Shown: piece by piece, positions 25,363 to 34,165 of the stretch
Layout of the letters: every line of letters begins with the position of its first letter
Numbering within the stretch: the stretch's first letter is position 1
Origin: Candidatus Terraquivivens ruidianensis
Lineage (GTDB): Archaea; Thermoproteota; Nitrososphaeria_A; Caldarchaeales; Wolframiiraptoraceae
Reading direction: 5' to 3'
DNA length: 64,000 nucleotides
Assembly: GCA_023267975.1 (NCBI GenBank)
Contig: JALNLA010000001.1
Span: 348,421 to 412,420, forward strand
The notes under the pieces: model-generated
Told to the model about the DNA's origin: nothing
What the model saw: the letters and a program-made list of their open reading frames with translations, nothing else
Databases searched by the model: none
Made by a program: the position numbers and the translations under genes

Positions 25363-25974
25363 ATGGAAATGCCAGTGTGTGCGTTCGACTTAAGGACTGG
25401 TATATTCTGCGAAAGGTGTGAAGAGAAGGTCAGACGTGGCGAAGTATCAGAGTTGGACATAAGGGTAATGAAGAGTCTCTTGGAGCTGGAGAAGACTTTC
25501 CACCAGCTCCAATCCATGTGCTACGTAAAGAGCGTGGACACTAAAGATACAATAGCCGTGGTGCTGAGGAATGGAAATCTGAACGCGATGTCCCAACAAT
25601 CGTTGGCATCGCTAAGGAGGAAACTCTCGGACATCCTGGGCAAGAACGTTAAGCTCATTGAGGACTCTTCCGACATAGGTAGGTTCTTGGAACCACTCGT
25701 CGCACCGGCGAGGATAGTCGCCATCAACAAGATATGGCTGCCCGACAACTCCATGGAGATAAGGATAATCCTTGACGAGGAGAGGGGCCTAAAGCTTAGC
25801 GTTGAATCCATTCAGGAAATTGCGAGGGTAACGAAGAGCGTGAATCTCAAGGTGGACTTTGCGAGAAGGTCATGGAAAAGGATGCTACCAGTAAAGCAGA
25901 AGGTAGTGAAGGAAGCGGATGCCCCTGAAGATAGGGATAAAAGACGGAACAAAAATCATCTAGTAAACGTCTAA
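25363..25974 (+). CDS. NusA-like KH-domain protein with N-terminal zinc finger
   Basis: About 203 residues. It starts MEMPVCAFDLRTGIFCERCEEKVRRGE, a zinc-binding N-terminus (Cys and CxxC), followed by a helical segment and a KH-type RNA-binding region (NLNAMSQQSLASLRRKLSDILGKNVKLIED and the second half). This archaeal family is often annotated as a transcription factor related to NusA and frequently sits by aspS, as here (6-base gap). The C-terminus is a basic tail. The start is set by GGTGGTG before 25363; the frame is open to 25321. Confidence 0.75.
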   Translation: MEMPVCAFDLRTGIFCERCEEKVRRGEVSELDIRVMKSLLELEKTFHQLQSMCYVKSVDTKDTIAVVLRNGNLNAMSQQSLASLRRKLSDILGKNVKLIEDSSDIGRFLEPLVAPARIVAINKIWLPDNSMEIRIILDEERGLKLSVESIQEIARVTKSVNLKVDFARRSWKRMLPVKQKVVKEADAPEDRDKRRNKNHLVNV

Positions 25975-25980
25975 AGCGGG

Positions 25981-27300
25981 ATGGTTGTTTTGGTCAAGAA
26001 GATGTGGATTAGAACGCACGTTGCACGCCAGATAAAGCCAGAATTGAATGGCCAAGAGGTCCACTTGGTCGGATGGGTTCATGAGGTTAGGGATCTGGGC
26101 GGCATAAAGTTCATCTTGCTTCGCGACGCATCAGGGCTTTGTCAAGTCTCCGCCAGAAAGTCTGAGTTATCACAAGGTATGGTTTCGGCACTGGAGGGGC
26201 TTGGTAGCGAGGACGTCGTTTACGTTAATGGCGTCGTCAGTGAGGAGCCGAAGGCGAGGCTAGGCGTTGAGGTCAAGCTAAAGGAGCTAAGGATTCTTAG
26301 CAAAGCACGGCAACCAATACCTTACGACGTAACAGGAAAGGTTCCGGCCGGCATGGACACAAGACTCAATTATAGAATACTTGACCTCCGAAAGCCCGAG
26401 AACAAGGCAATATTCAAGATAGCCACCACGGCGCTCGAAGCGATAAGGGAGTTTTTCTTGAAGGAGGGCTTCGTAGAGGTTAGAACACCGAAGATAATAG
26501 CCACGGCTACAGAGGGTGGCGCGGCCCTCTTCCCTGTTCAGTACTTTGAGAGAACCGCATACCTCGCCCAGAGCCCGCAGCTTTACAAGGAGCAACTCAC
26601 GACAGTTTTCGAGAAGGTCTTCGAGATAGGTCCGTTCTTCAGAGCTGAGGAGTCGCACACAAGAAGGCATGTGAGCGAGTTTACGTCGGTAGACATAGAA
26701 ATGGCATTCGCTGACCTTTACGACGTCATGAACGTCTTGGAGAGGTTGATTGCATACGTAATCGGCGCCGTCATTAAGAATAACGCGGAGGAGTTGAATT
26801 TACTGGACGTCACGCTTAAGCCCATCCAGCTACCGTTAAAGAGGTTCACGTACAAGGATATGCTGGAGGAACTCAGAAAGGAAGGAAGGGAGCTAAAATG
26901 GGGCGACGACTTCGGAACCGAAGAGAACAGGATACTCGGCAAGAAGCATCCTTACTACTACTTCATAACACACTTCCCGACGAAGGCTAAGCCGTTCTAC
27001 ATACAGCCCTGCGAGGATGACCCGCAAATTTCGGAGTCATTCGACCTAATGTATCAGTGGCTTGAACTCGCGTCAGGGGGAACGAGAGTATCCGATAGAA
27101 GTCTGCTAGAGAGGAGGCTGAGGGAGCAGGGTCTAAACCCCGAGAGCTTCAAGAGTCATCTCTCTGTCTTCGACTATGGAATGCCTGTCCACGCAGGATG
27201 GGGTCTTGGATTTGATAGGCTGACGATGGTACTCACCAAGAGGACGAATATACGGGAGGTTATACTCTTCCCGAGGGACAGATTCAGGCTCGAGCCTTAG
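25981..27300 (+). CDS. aspS: Aspartyl-tRNA synthetase
   Basis: A 439-residue class IIb synthetase. The N-terminal OB-fold anticodon domain includes VHLVGWVHEVRDLGGIKFILLRD; the catalytic core has motif 2 FRAEESHTRRHVSEFTSVDIE and motif 3 GWGLGFDRLTMVLT, ending LFPRDRFRLEP. It charges tRNA-Asp. Whether it also mis-charges tRNA-Asn cannot be decided from the sequence alone, though His in GWVHE resembles non-discriminating enzymes (weak). ATG at 26002 (MWIRTHVARQI) is an alternative start matching the usual family N-terminus better. Confidence 0.95.
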   Translation: MVVLVKKMWIRTHVARQIKPELNGQEVHLVGWVHEVRDLGGIKFILLRDASGLCQVSARKSELSQGMVSALEGLGSEDVVYVNGVVSEEPKARLGVEVKLKELRILSKARQPIPYDVTGKVPAGMDTRLNYRILDLRKPENKAIFKIATTALEAIREFFLKEGFVEVRTPKIIATATEGGAALFPVQYFERTAYLAQSPQLYKEQLTTVFEKVFEIGPFFRAEESHTRRHVSEFTSVDIEMAFADLYDVMNVLERLIAYVIGAVIKNNAEELNLLDVTLKPIQLPLKRFTYKDMLEELRKEGRELKWGDDFGTEENRILGKKHPYYYFITHFPTKAKPFYIQPCEDDPQISESFDLMYQWLELASGGTRVSDRSLLERRLREQGLNPESFKSHLSVFDYGMPVHAGWGLGFDRLTMVLTKRTNIREVILFPRDRFRLEP

Positions 27301-27307
27301 TGATAAG

Positions 27308-28387
27308 TCAAAGCAAGCCCGCTTGAATCAGTGTCGCGACTATCAAAAGGTTTAGGAGCGCTAGCGGTATCAGGACTCTCCAGCCAAGGTCAAGCAGCTT
27401 GTCTAAGGTAATCCTCGGAAACACGCCTCTGAGCAGGAGTACCAAGAAAACAACGATCAGGCTCTTGAGTATTAACCAGAAAGGCCCCAAGATGCTTTCG
27501 GGCACACCCGCTATCGAGGGCCCGTGCCAACCTCCAAGAAAGAGCAGGGCGGTAAGGATTGCGACGGCATCGAGCTTTATGTAAGCGGCAAGATAGAACA
27601 GCGCAAAGTACGCACCCGTGTATTCTGTCTGCCATCCGCTGACTAGCTCCTGCTCAGCCGTCGGAAGGTCAAACGGAACCCTCTCGACCTCGGCGATGGA
27701 GGTTATTAAGAATACGATGAATCCCAAGAGGGCTGGTATTATGAAAGGTAGCCCTGCTTGCGCCTCCACTATCCTTTCTAAGTTGAATGACCTTGCGGCT
27801 AAGGTTACGCTGGCAATCGCCAAGAAGAATGGGACCTCGTAGGAGAACACTTGGAAGGCGAACCTGACCATTCCGATGAAGCTGTACTTGCTTCTCGATG
27901 CCCATCCGGCCACGAGTATCGTGATTGGTGTTACCGCCAGTATAACAAAGACCAATAGGAGGCTGATATCCGAGGGATATATCACCCAGCCAGGGCCTAG
28001 GGGTAGGAAGGCAAAGGTTAGTATCGAAAGGGCGCCGCACAGGATTGGCATGGAAACGTAAAGCGGCTTTACGGCCTTCTCGGGGACTATCAGTTCTTTG
28101 GACAAAAGCTTCACGGCGTCGGCCACAAGCTGGAGGAGACCTGCATACTTACCTACGTGAAGGGGTCCTAACCTTACCATCACCCTAGCTAAGAGTTTCC
28201 TCTCGAACCATATCGTGAACATGACGAAGGTGAGTATGAAAAGTATCCCAGGAAATACTATTGCCTTTATGAAAGCATCGCTGTGTAAGAACAGTATGAA
28301 GTCTCTCAATGGTTGTGACAAATCGTTAAGGAAGTTGGCAGCGGCCTTTGCGTACTCCTGAAGAATTGGCGATAACAACCCACTCAT
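27308..28387 (-). CDS. nuoH: Complex I subunit NuoH
   Basis: A 359-residue membrane subunit with eight or more helices that links the peripheral arm to the membrane arm and lines the quinone site. Conserved segments are ERKLLARVMVRLGPLHVGKYAGLLQLVADAVKLLSKE, GWASRSKYSFIGMVRFAFQVFSYEVPF and AEVERVPFDLPTAEQELVSGWQTEYTGAYFALF. It is last in the cluster B-C-D-I-x-A-H, 1 base after nuoA. Confidence 0.95.
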   Translation of the reverse strand: MSGLLSPILQEYAKAAANFLNDLSQPLRDFILFLHSDAFIKAIVFPGILFILTFVMFTIWFERKLLARVMVRLGPLHVGKYAGLLQLVADAVKLLSKELIVPEKAVKPLYVSMPILCGALSILTFAFLPLGPGWVIYPSDISLLLVFVILAVTPITILVAGWASRSKYSFIGMVRFAFQVFSYEVPFFLAIASVTLAARSFNLERIVEAQAGLPFIIPALLGFIVFLITSIAEVERVPFDLPTAEQELVSGWQTEYTGAYFALFYLAAYIKLDAVAILTALLFLGGWHGPSIAGVPESILGPFWLILKSLIVVFLVLLLRGVFPRITLDKLLDLGWRVLIPLALLNLLIVATLIQAGLL

Positions 28388-28388
28388 C

Positions 28389-28742
28389 TCATATTCCCTG
28401 AATCAGCCTCTTTAAGTTTATGCTAACGAATACTGAGGAGAACGCCAGAATTGCTAGGAAGATAGTCACCCTCATGAGAGCGTCCGGTGTTTCGAAGATA
28501 TAGAACAGGGAGACTAGGACGAGTATGGCTATGACCGCATAAACGACGTAGACCAATAGGTAAGGGAAGTACTGTATGGGGAATTGTAGCGTACGCCACT
28601 CGAAGGGTTTTTGGCCACACTCGAAGGTGAGGACTTTCGTCCTCTTGACCCTTCTATGACTTAATAGCATTCCCAACAGAACGAAGAGCAGCGATACCAA
28701 AAACGCCACCACGACGAATATCAGCAAGGCTTTCACGCTCAT
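28389..28742 (-). CDS. nuoA: Complex I subunit NuoA
   Basis: A 117-residue three-helix membrane subunit. FECGQKPFEWRTLQFPIQYFPYLLVYVVYAVIAIL corresponds to the conserved ECG-containing loop and second helix of NuoA/ND3. In most bacterial operons nuoA is first; here it follows nuoI and an unknown gene. The overall length is normal. Confidence 0.9.
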   Translation of the reverse strand: MSVKALLIFVVVAFLVSLLFVLLGMLLSHRRVKRTKVLTFECGQKPFEWRTLQFPIQYFPYLLVYVVYAVIAILVLVSLFYIFETPDALMRVTIFLAILAFSSVFVSINLKRLIQGI

Positions 28743-28760
28743 GGCAGCGACCCCTCGAAC

Positions 28761-29114
28761 TCAGAAACCTCGCATCCTCTTAACTTTAAATTCTAAGCCA
28801 GTCGACAGTATGTTGGCCCTTACTATCGTGTAGACAGCTTGGCTGACTAGATGGGCATGGGTTTCCGTGTCTAACTTGCCACCCGCTTGCCTATACGTTG
28901 AGTATATGGTATTAACGTTGTCCCTCAAATCCTCGAAACTTGGGAGCTCCTTTCCGTCTAAGCTTTCGCATAGGTGCTGTGCCTTCTCGACGAAGGAGTA
29001 ATCCTCGGTCTCGACAAACGCCCTTAGGTTCTTGAGAACATCCTTTATACCGTCTCTCAATTTGAGCATCTCTTCCCTGAGCCTAATAGGCGAAACCTTC
29101 TCGGCCATTACCAT
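28761..29114 (-). CDS. Unknown protein inside the complex I cluster
   Basis: A 117-residue soluble, helical protein (REEMLKLRDGIKDVLKNLRAFVETEDYSFVEKAQHLCESLDG, ETHAHLVSQAVYTIVRANIL). It overlaps the nuoI end by 7 bases with AGGAGG ahead of its ATG, so it is translationally coupled to nuoI. I do not recognise the family. The position between nuoI and nuoA suggests an accessory subunit or assembly factor of this complex I, possibly interacting with the lineage-specific NuoI insertion (inference). Confidence 0.8.
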   Translation of the reverse strand: MVMAEKVSPIRLREEMLKLRDGIKDVLKNLRAFVETEDYSFVEKAQHLCESLDGKELPSFEDLRDNVNTIYSTYRQAGGKLDTETHAHLVSQAVYTIVRANILSTGLEFKVKRMRGF

Positions 29115-30031
29115 ACCAACCTCCTGAAGACCATCCTCGTCCTTTCTATGACGTTAAGCTCCGGAGGAACGCCGGTAACGTTAAGCTCTTCTGGTCTCTT
29201 AGCGAGCATGTTAGGTGTGTATACCAGCTCCCTTCTGCTGATGGCCGATATCTCGAACTCGCTCGTCATCTCTAGGGCTTGGAATGGACACGCGTCAACA
29301 CAGAATCCACACATCACGCATCTTCCGTAGTCGACCGACGGGAACAAAGACCTCTTGTTCTGCTTGTATCCCATGTCTATTTTGCGTACGAGGACCTTCA
29401 CTGTAAAGTCGTGCTTTGAAAGTTCAACTGACGCAGACTCCGTTGCCGCCTCATGCTTTCTAAGTTCCCAGCCTGCGGTCCTAAGTTTCTCCACAGCGGT
29501 GTAAACCTTCTGGTAGAGAATCTCAACAGCCCTTGCGTCAAAAATTGGCTCGAGGTTCAGCTTAATTTCATACCCTCCCTCTATCTTTATAACTTGCCTA
29601 ATATCCGTCGGCGTCCAGAAGAAGGAGCTGAGGGAGTTATACTGGATGTAACTAGGCTCGGCCGAGAATGAGCTCACGATTGCATCCAAGGCTCCCACAA
29701 TTTCTGGTGTAGATGCTTTGAAGTGTTCATAACATTTCTCGTCCATAACGATGACGACATCGAAGCCATAAGTCATCGTTATGGCTTCTGCTATATTCTG
29801 ACACGCCAAGTCGCAAGAGCCGCAGCCGGTGCACTTTTCCATATAAAGCATGTGCCTTCCTTTGCTACCAGGATACCCTATGCCTGCCTTAGGGTCGAAC
29901 CTGTAACCCTCATCTGGTAGGTTCGGAACCTTTTCATACGGCCACTTCACCGTGTAGGGCTTTAGGAACACGTGCTTCAACCCTGAGTATATCGGCATTA
30001 GCGTCCTCTTAACACCCTGAGCTATACCCAT
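29108..30031 (-). CDS. nuoI: Complex I subunit NuoI (two 4Fe-4S clusters) with large insertion
   Basis: A 307-residue protein, about twice the usual size. N-terminal KHVFLKPYTVKWPYEKVP is typical. Cluster-binding motifs are CTGCGSCDLACQN (Cys67, 70, 73, 77) and CVMCGFCVDACPF (Cys238, 241, 244, 248). In ordinary NuoI the two motifs lie about 30 residues apart; here 160 residues separate Cys77 and Cys238, an insertion of about 130 residues with no recognised domain. The first motif also ends in CQN rather than CP. The C-terminus after the second motif looks normal. Confidence 0.88.
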   Translation of the reverse strand: MGIAQGVKRTLMPIYSGLKHVFLKPYTVKWPYEKVPNLPDEGYRFDPKAGIGYPGSKGRHMLYMEKCTGCGSCDLACQNIAEAITMTYGFDVVIVMDEKCYEHFKASTPEIVGALDAIVSSFSAEPSYIQYNSLSSFFWTPTDIRQVIKIEGGYEIKLNLEPIFDARAVEILYQKVYTAVEKLRTAGWELRKHEAATESASVELSKHDFTVKVLVRKIDMGYKQNKRSLFPSVDYGRCVMCGFCVDACPFQALEMTSEFEISAISRRELVYTPNMLAKRPEELNVTGVPPELNVIERTRMVFRRLVW

Positions 30032-30037
30032 GTGAAC

Positions 30038-31255
30038 TCACCTGTCACACTCTACCGGCCAGTAATTCAGCGACCAGTATATTATCGGTACGTCCGCAAT
30101 CCTAACTTCCCTGATTAGGTGAGGTATCGCTATGATGTTCCTGAAGGAGGGCGAGCATATCTTCACCCTGTAAGGCCTGTCCGTTCCGTCGCTTCTAATG
30201 TAGATAGAGCACTGCCCCCTAGCCGCCTCTGCGCTCGCGAAAACCTCGCCAGCAGGAACCCTTATCGTGACAGGATGCTGCTTCAGCTTGACGGGCCCCT
30301 CGGGCATCTGCTCGATGGCCTGCTTGATTATCCTGACGCTTTCCTTCATCTCGTAGTAGCCCACCATCATTCTTGAGTAGCTGTCGCATCCCTCCATGGT
30401 CGGCACGTTGAACTTGATGTATGGGTACGCATCATAGGGTTCATCTATTCTCGTGTCAGACTTCACGCCCGAACCCCTCAAGACAGGGCCAACCACACCC
30501 AAGGACACCGCATCCTCCTTCTTAAGCACACCGATACTCTTCGTTCTATAGATGAATATCGAGCTGTCGAGGAGCATCGGATAGTATTCGTCAAGCCTGG
30601 TATCGAAGAAGTCGCACACTGCGAGGGCATACTTCCGGAAGTCCTCGGGTACCTCGCCGCCGGGATAATCCTTTCCCAGCATCATGCGGTAGTACCTCCT
30701 GAAGTCTTTCATGAGCTCCTTGGGAACGTTGACTGGCGCATCGTTCCTAACACCACCAGGAACGAAGTACGAATGCGTTATCCTCTGACCGCCTATCAGC
30801 TGCGTCAGGTCCACGAGGTACTCTCGGTCGCCGAAGCACCACATGTACATCGTCGCGTGACCTGCGAAGACACCCATCAGGCCCAGCCAGTAAAGGTGGC
30901 TGCATATTCTCTGGAGCTCGGCCATTATGACTCTCAGGTATTTCGCCCTTTCTGGAGGCTCAACACCCATGAGCCTCTCTACAGCAAGAACGTACGGATA
31001 GGTCATGCCGGCAGAGTCGAGTATCGCCGGCCTCTCGAGGTGAGGTATGTTCGTTATCCATGTCTTGTACTCGCACATCTTCTCCTCGCCCCTATGGACG
31101 AAGCCAGGGTCTGGGTCGCACCTAACCACGACGTCACCTACGACTGTGAGTATCATTCTAAAGTGGCCGGTCCCGGGATGTTGTGGCCCCATGCTGAACG
31201 TGAGCGCTGGCCCGCCTTCGTAGACCTCTAACGACTTTACTTCTTCTCTAGCCAT
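30038..31255 (-). CDS. nuoD: Complex I subunit NuoD (49-kDa type)
   Basis: A 405-residue quinone-site subunit. It has FSMGPQHPGTGHFRM, FVHRGEEKMCEYK, ICSHLYWLGLMGVFAGH and GPVLRGSGVKSDTRIDEPY. The paired CxxC motifs of NiFe-hydrogenase large subunits are absent, so this is a complex I and not a hydrogenase-type subunit. NuoC is encoded separately just upstream, as in most archaea. Confidence 0.95.
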   Translation of the reverse strand: MAREEVKSLEVYEGGPALTFSMGPQHPGTGHFRMILTVVGDVVVRCDPDPGFVHRGEEKMCEYKTWITNIPHLERPAILDSAGMTYPYVLAVERLMGVEPPERAKYLRVIMAELQRICSHLYWLGLMGVFAGHATMYMWCFGDREYLVDLTQLIGGQRITHSYFVPGGVRNDAPVNVPKELMKDFRRYYRMMLGKDYPGGEVPEDFRKYALAVCDFFDTRLDEYYPMLLDSSIFIYRTKSIGVLKKEDAVSLGVVGPVLRGSGVKSDTRIDEPYDAYPYIKFNVPTMEGCDSYSRMMVGYYEMKESVRIIKQAIEQMPEGPVKLKQHPVTIRVPAGEVFASAEAARGQCSIYIRSDGTDRPYRVKICSPSFRNIIAIPHLIREVRIADVPIIYWSLNYWPVECDR

Positions 31256-31256
31256 T

Positions 31257-31766
31257 TTAACGCTCCCTCCCCGGAACTACGTACTCCTTCCTCAGCGGAG
31301 GCTTGTCCGACCAAAATTCGGGTAGAATCAACCTCCTTAGGTCTGGATGCCCCTCGAAGCTGACGCCTAACATCTCGTAGACTTCGCGTTCATGCATCTC
31401 CGCACCTTTCCAAATGTTAACCAAGGATGGCATGATTGGGTTTGAGAGGCTAACCTTCGTTGACAATGAGAGCGTCACACCTCTAAGCACATCTGAGGAT
31501 AGGCTACTGACATGGTAAATTACCTCTAACCCATCTTGTGCCTTGCTGGGCAGCCTTGATAAATCCACACTCGTTACACCCTTCACATAATCCATCCCCC
31601 ATTCCGATTTCAAGTATTGGGCAACATCTTTGATACGGTCAGGAGCGATGAGAATCTTCACTATCTTCTTTGGTTCTACAATTACTTCCAGAACTTTATC
31701 GCCAAACTTCTCCCTCAAATCGTCGACGAGCTTATTCAAAACATCCTCTGCAACCGACAAGTTCAC
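31257..31766 (-). CDS. nuoC: Complex I subunit NuoC (30-kDa type)
   Basis: A 169-residue peripheral-arm subunit. An N-terminal alpha/beta domain is followed by the diagnostic EMHEREVYEMLGVSFEGHPDLRRLILPEFWSDKPPLRKEYV at the C-terminus. It overlaps nuoB by 4 bases and is separated from nuoD by 1 base. Confidence 0.94.
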   Translation of the reverse strand: MNLSVAEDVLNKLVDDLREKFGDKVLEVIVEPKKIVKILIAPDRIKDVAQYLKSEWGMDYVKGVTSVDLSRLPSKAQDGLEVIYHVSSLSSDVLRGVTLSLSTKVSLSNPIMPSLVNIWKGAEMHEREVYEMLGVSFEGHPDLRRLILPEFWSDKPPLRKEYVVPGRER

Positions 31767-32446
31767 CTAATCACCTCGTTCATTATCTTGTCCCTAAGCA
31801 TCAGTATCCCCTGAAAGAGTGTCTCGGGCCTTGGCGGGCATCCAGGTATGTAGACGTCCACGGGAATTATGTCATCTATGCCTTGGATCACGTTGTACGA
31901 GTCCTTCGCGTAAAGTCCGCCGCTTATGGCACAAGCCCCCATGGCTATGACCCACTTCGGCTCCGGCATTTGGTCATAGATCAGCCTGACCCTTTGAGCC
32001 ATCTTTGCCGTGACCGTGCCCTCAATCAGGAGAACGTCCGACTGTCTCAACGAGCCAACTGCCGTAAGCCAGCCGAACCTTTCAGGGTCGTACCTCGGCC
32101 CGCTCAGGGCCGCAAACTCAACGGAGCAGCATGCCGTCGTGAGGTGAACGGGCCACATCGAGCAGAGCCTTCCCCAATTTATTATGTACTTGATAAGCGA
32201 TAGGTTCTTTAACTTATAAATTACATACCTTAGCCTTCCCTTTCCTTCTTCGTAAACGCATCCGGGCTTATATCTCCTCAGCACTTCGTCAACATCGCTT
32301 CTCGGCACAACCTCCTCCTCAACAGATTCTATCACCGTCTTGGAGTTGCCTAAACTGTAACCGAAAGTGCCAGCCTTACGGTGAAAGGTTTTCATCGGAT
32401 AATTGCTATAAATCAAGAAATCGTGCACCCCTGCGATGCCGAGCAT
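31763..32446 (-). CDS. nuoB: Complex I subunit NuoB (20-kDa, cluster N2)
   Basis: Up to 227 residues. The conserved core has the tandem cysteines of cluster N2 (TTACCSVEF), a third Cys in AMGACAISGG and the fourth in VYIPGCPPRPE. About 80 residues precede the core (KAGTFGYSLGNSKTVIESVEEEVVPRSDVDEVL), longer than usual. A TATA-like GAATTTAAATATG at about 32454-32466 is only about 14 bases from the first ATG, so translation may start further in, for example near ATG 32395. First gene of the cluster. Confidence 0.93.
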   Translation of the reverse strand: MLGIAGVHDFLIYSNYPMKTFHRKAGTFGYSLGNSKTVIESVEEEVVPRSDVDEVLRRYKPGCVYEEGKGRLRYVIYKLKNLSLIKYIINWGRLCSMWPVHLTTACCSVEFAALSGPRYDPERFGWLTAVGSLRQSDVLLIEGTVTAKMAQRVRLIYDQMPEPKWVIAMGACAISGGLYAKDSYNVIQGIDDIIPVDVYIPGCPPRPETLFQGILMLRDKIMNEVIR

Positions 32447-32481
32447 ATGGTCCCATATTTAAATTCTTGTTAAAGCTTTTG

Positions 32482-33099
32482 CTACAATATACGTCTAGAT
32501 TTTGAGTAGAGCTTGACGGCGTAAAATAAGACAGTTACCGCGATGGGCACGATTAACAGTATAGACCATCTAGGCATGTAAGGAGGTAAGGTTGCGAACG
32601 GTGCTGCTAGTGCGGCGACGATCAGCGAGAGGACGAACATGAACGCTATGAACCTTGTGCCCGACCTAGGGTCCGCGAGCAACTTCAGGAATGACTCCAC
32701 CAAACCGTCCCTGAGCTTTTTCTCACGAATGGAATACAATCCATAAACTTCCCTACCTACTTCCTCAAATAGAGCCGGGTCGTCAGCGCCGAAGAAGTCC
32801 TCCCTCAACCATGCAGCAACCTCTCCATTCCTTTTTAGGAAAATCCCGTTTCCTATAACTTCGGCATTAAGGTTCCTGAGCTTCGCAAACTTCCTTGTTA
32901 GTGCTACGAAGTTTCTGTCGAACTTGATGTTTGTGCTTCCCGCCATCCCAATTATTGGTTTATCGAAGAAGTATACCCTATTGACGACGAAACCGTTCGC
33001 CTCGAACTCGGGCATCCTATCCTGAACCGTTATCCTTGGAACGCCTTTCCGTAGTTGCTCCCTAACATATTCTTGGGCCTTCAGGAAAGCCTCCGACAA
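32482..33099 (-). CDS. Unknown protein with two C-terminal membrane helices
   Basis: A 205-residue protein. About 145 soluble residues (including VNRVYFFDKPIIGMAGSTNIKFDRNFVALTRKFAKLRNL and VIGNGIFLKRNGEVAAWLREDFFG) are followed by two hydrophobic helices, FIAFMFVLSLIVAALAAPFATL and WSILLIVPIAVTVLFYAVKLY, and a basic end KSRRIL. I do not recognise the family. It lies upstream of nuoB on the same strand but nuoB has its own TATA, so a functional link is unproven. Confidence 0.75.
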   Translation of the reverse strand: MSEAFLKAQEYVREQLRKGVPRITVQDRMPEFEANGFVVNRVYFFDKPIIGMAGSTNIKFDRNFVALTRKFAKLRNLNAEVIGNGIFLKRNGEVAAWLREDFFGADDPALFEEVGREVYGLYSIREKKLRDGLVESFLKLLADPRSGTRFIAFMFVLSLIVAALAAPFATLPPYMPRWSILLIVPIAVTVLFYAVKLYSKSRRIL

Positions 33100-33198
33100 C
33101 AGCCACCACGGTTTTACTCAGAAGCTTCTAATATTAAAAATTATTACGGTCCCAAAAAATAGTTATATTTTCCACATGCTGGATTATACGGGAGTTCG

Positions 33199-33378
33199 AT
33201 GGTGCTAAGGATATCGATATCCGCGGCTGGCCTCAGGGAGGTTTTCGCGATAGTCGTCCTGTTTTTGATATTCCTAGCTACGTTAATGATTGTCGTGGTG
33301 CTTGCTGCATTCCTTAAGACATTCGGAACAGAAATAAGCAAGTACGTGCTGGACTTGGCCCTCAGGGTTGTGGGGTAG
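33199..33378 (+). CDS. Small single-pass membrane protein (59 residues)
   Basis: ATG at 33199 opens a 59-residue frame with MVLRISISAAGLREVFAIVV and a long hydrophobic helix (VFAIVVLFLIFLATLMIVVVLAAFL), ending YVLDLALRVVG. A TATA-like AGTTATATTTT at 33159-33169 lies 30-40 bases upstream, which supports expression. It is convergent with the rhomboid gene (5-base gap). No family is recognised; it does not show the SecE or Sec61-beta signatures. Confidence 0.6.
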   Translation: MVLRISISAAGLREVFAIVVLFLIFLATLMIVVVLAAFLKTFGTEISKYVLDLALRVVG

Positions 33379-33383
33379 CCAAA

Positions 33384-34019
33384 TCAGATGTAGTAGTATC
33401 TCCTAAGCCCAGCCCTGTAGATTAACGTGATAATTAAGCCCGTGATGAAACCCCCTATATGTGCGACGTAAGCAACCGAACCAAGCGGCATCGCTATCGC
33501 ATAAAGTAACTGTATCAGTGCCAGCCCGAATATCACGACGATGGCAGGTGCTGCGACGGGAATCAAACCCAAGAACACGAACAGCCTCCTGAATGGAAAT
33601 AGGACAGCATAGCTCGCCATCACACCGAATATCGCGCCGGAAGCACCTATGGCGGGTCTGTACGCATCTTCGGGGAATAAGCCGTATATGTAAGCGGAGT
33701 GGAACACGCCTGCGAGTATGCCGGATAGAAAGTACAATAGGGTGAACTTTTTGGAGCCGTAAGCGATTTCGCAGTCCCTACCAAGGAGAAAGAGCGCATA
33801 CATGTTGAAAAATATATGGAAAAAATCCGCGTGCAAGAACATGGACGTTATGAGCCCGTGAAAGGCCATACCGTTCATGATAGATGCAGGAACGACACCA
33901 AAGGTATATACCAGCTTTGTCATATCCCTATTCGATAATGTCAGCATGTAAACAAAAACTGCCAAGTTGATCAGTATGATGGCATAAACCACTTTAGGCC
34001 TTTCGTGGACGTAGTACAT
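33384..34019 (-). CDS. Rhomboid family intramembrane serine protease
   Basis: A 211-residue six-helix membrane protease. The catalytic Ser is in AIGASGAIFGVMASY, the catalytic His in VAYVAHIGGFITGL, and the oxyanion-side HADFFHIFFNMYALFLLGRDCE in the second helix is conserved. Rhomboids cut transmembrane helices of client proteins. A TATA-like AAAATATATAAAG lies about 30 bases upstream on the minus strand. Substrates are unknown. Confidence 0.92.
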   Translation of the reverse strand: MYYVHERPKVVYAIILINLAVFVYMLTLSNRDMTKLVYTFGVVPASIMNGMAFHGLITSMFLHADFFHIFFNMYALFLLGRDCEIAYGSKKFTLLYFLSGILAGVFHSAYIYGLFPEDAYRPAIGASGAIFGVMASYAVLFPFRRLFVFLGLIPVAAPAIVVIFGLALIQLLYAIAMPLGSVAYVAHIGGFITGLIITLIYRAGLRRYYYI

Positions 34020-34064
34020 TCTGCGTGGTGTGTTAGTTCGGCTTTATATATTTTAAACAACAAC

Positions 34065-34165
34065 GAAAATTAAATAAGAGCTATGCCATAACATGTTGAT
34101 GGTGGCGATGAAGAACCAGAGTTACACGGATTAGTGACGAAGAGGCATTTGTCGGAGCCACCGTT
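34065..34165 (+). ncRNA. Candidate small RNA behind an orphan plus-strand promoter (speculative)
   Basis: A TATA-like AAATTAAATAAG at 34067-34078 points rightward, but no plus-strand gene follows; the next gene runs toward it. The predicted transcript from about 34100 contains GATGA, then CGGA 15 bases later, then TGACGA, then CGGA 12 bases later. This resembles the spacing of C, D', C' and D boxes of an archaeal guide RNA, but the D boxes differ from CUGA. Treat as a hint only. Confidence 0.2.

Noticed and set aside
30038..31255. Whether the NuoD-like gene is a NiFe-hydrogenase large subunit
   Set aside because: The N- and C-terminal CxxC metal ligands are missing, so complex I is the better call.
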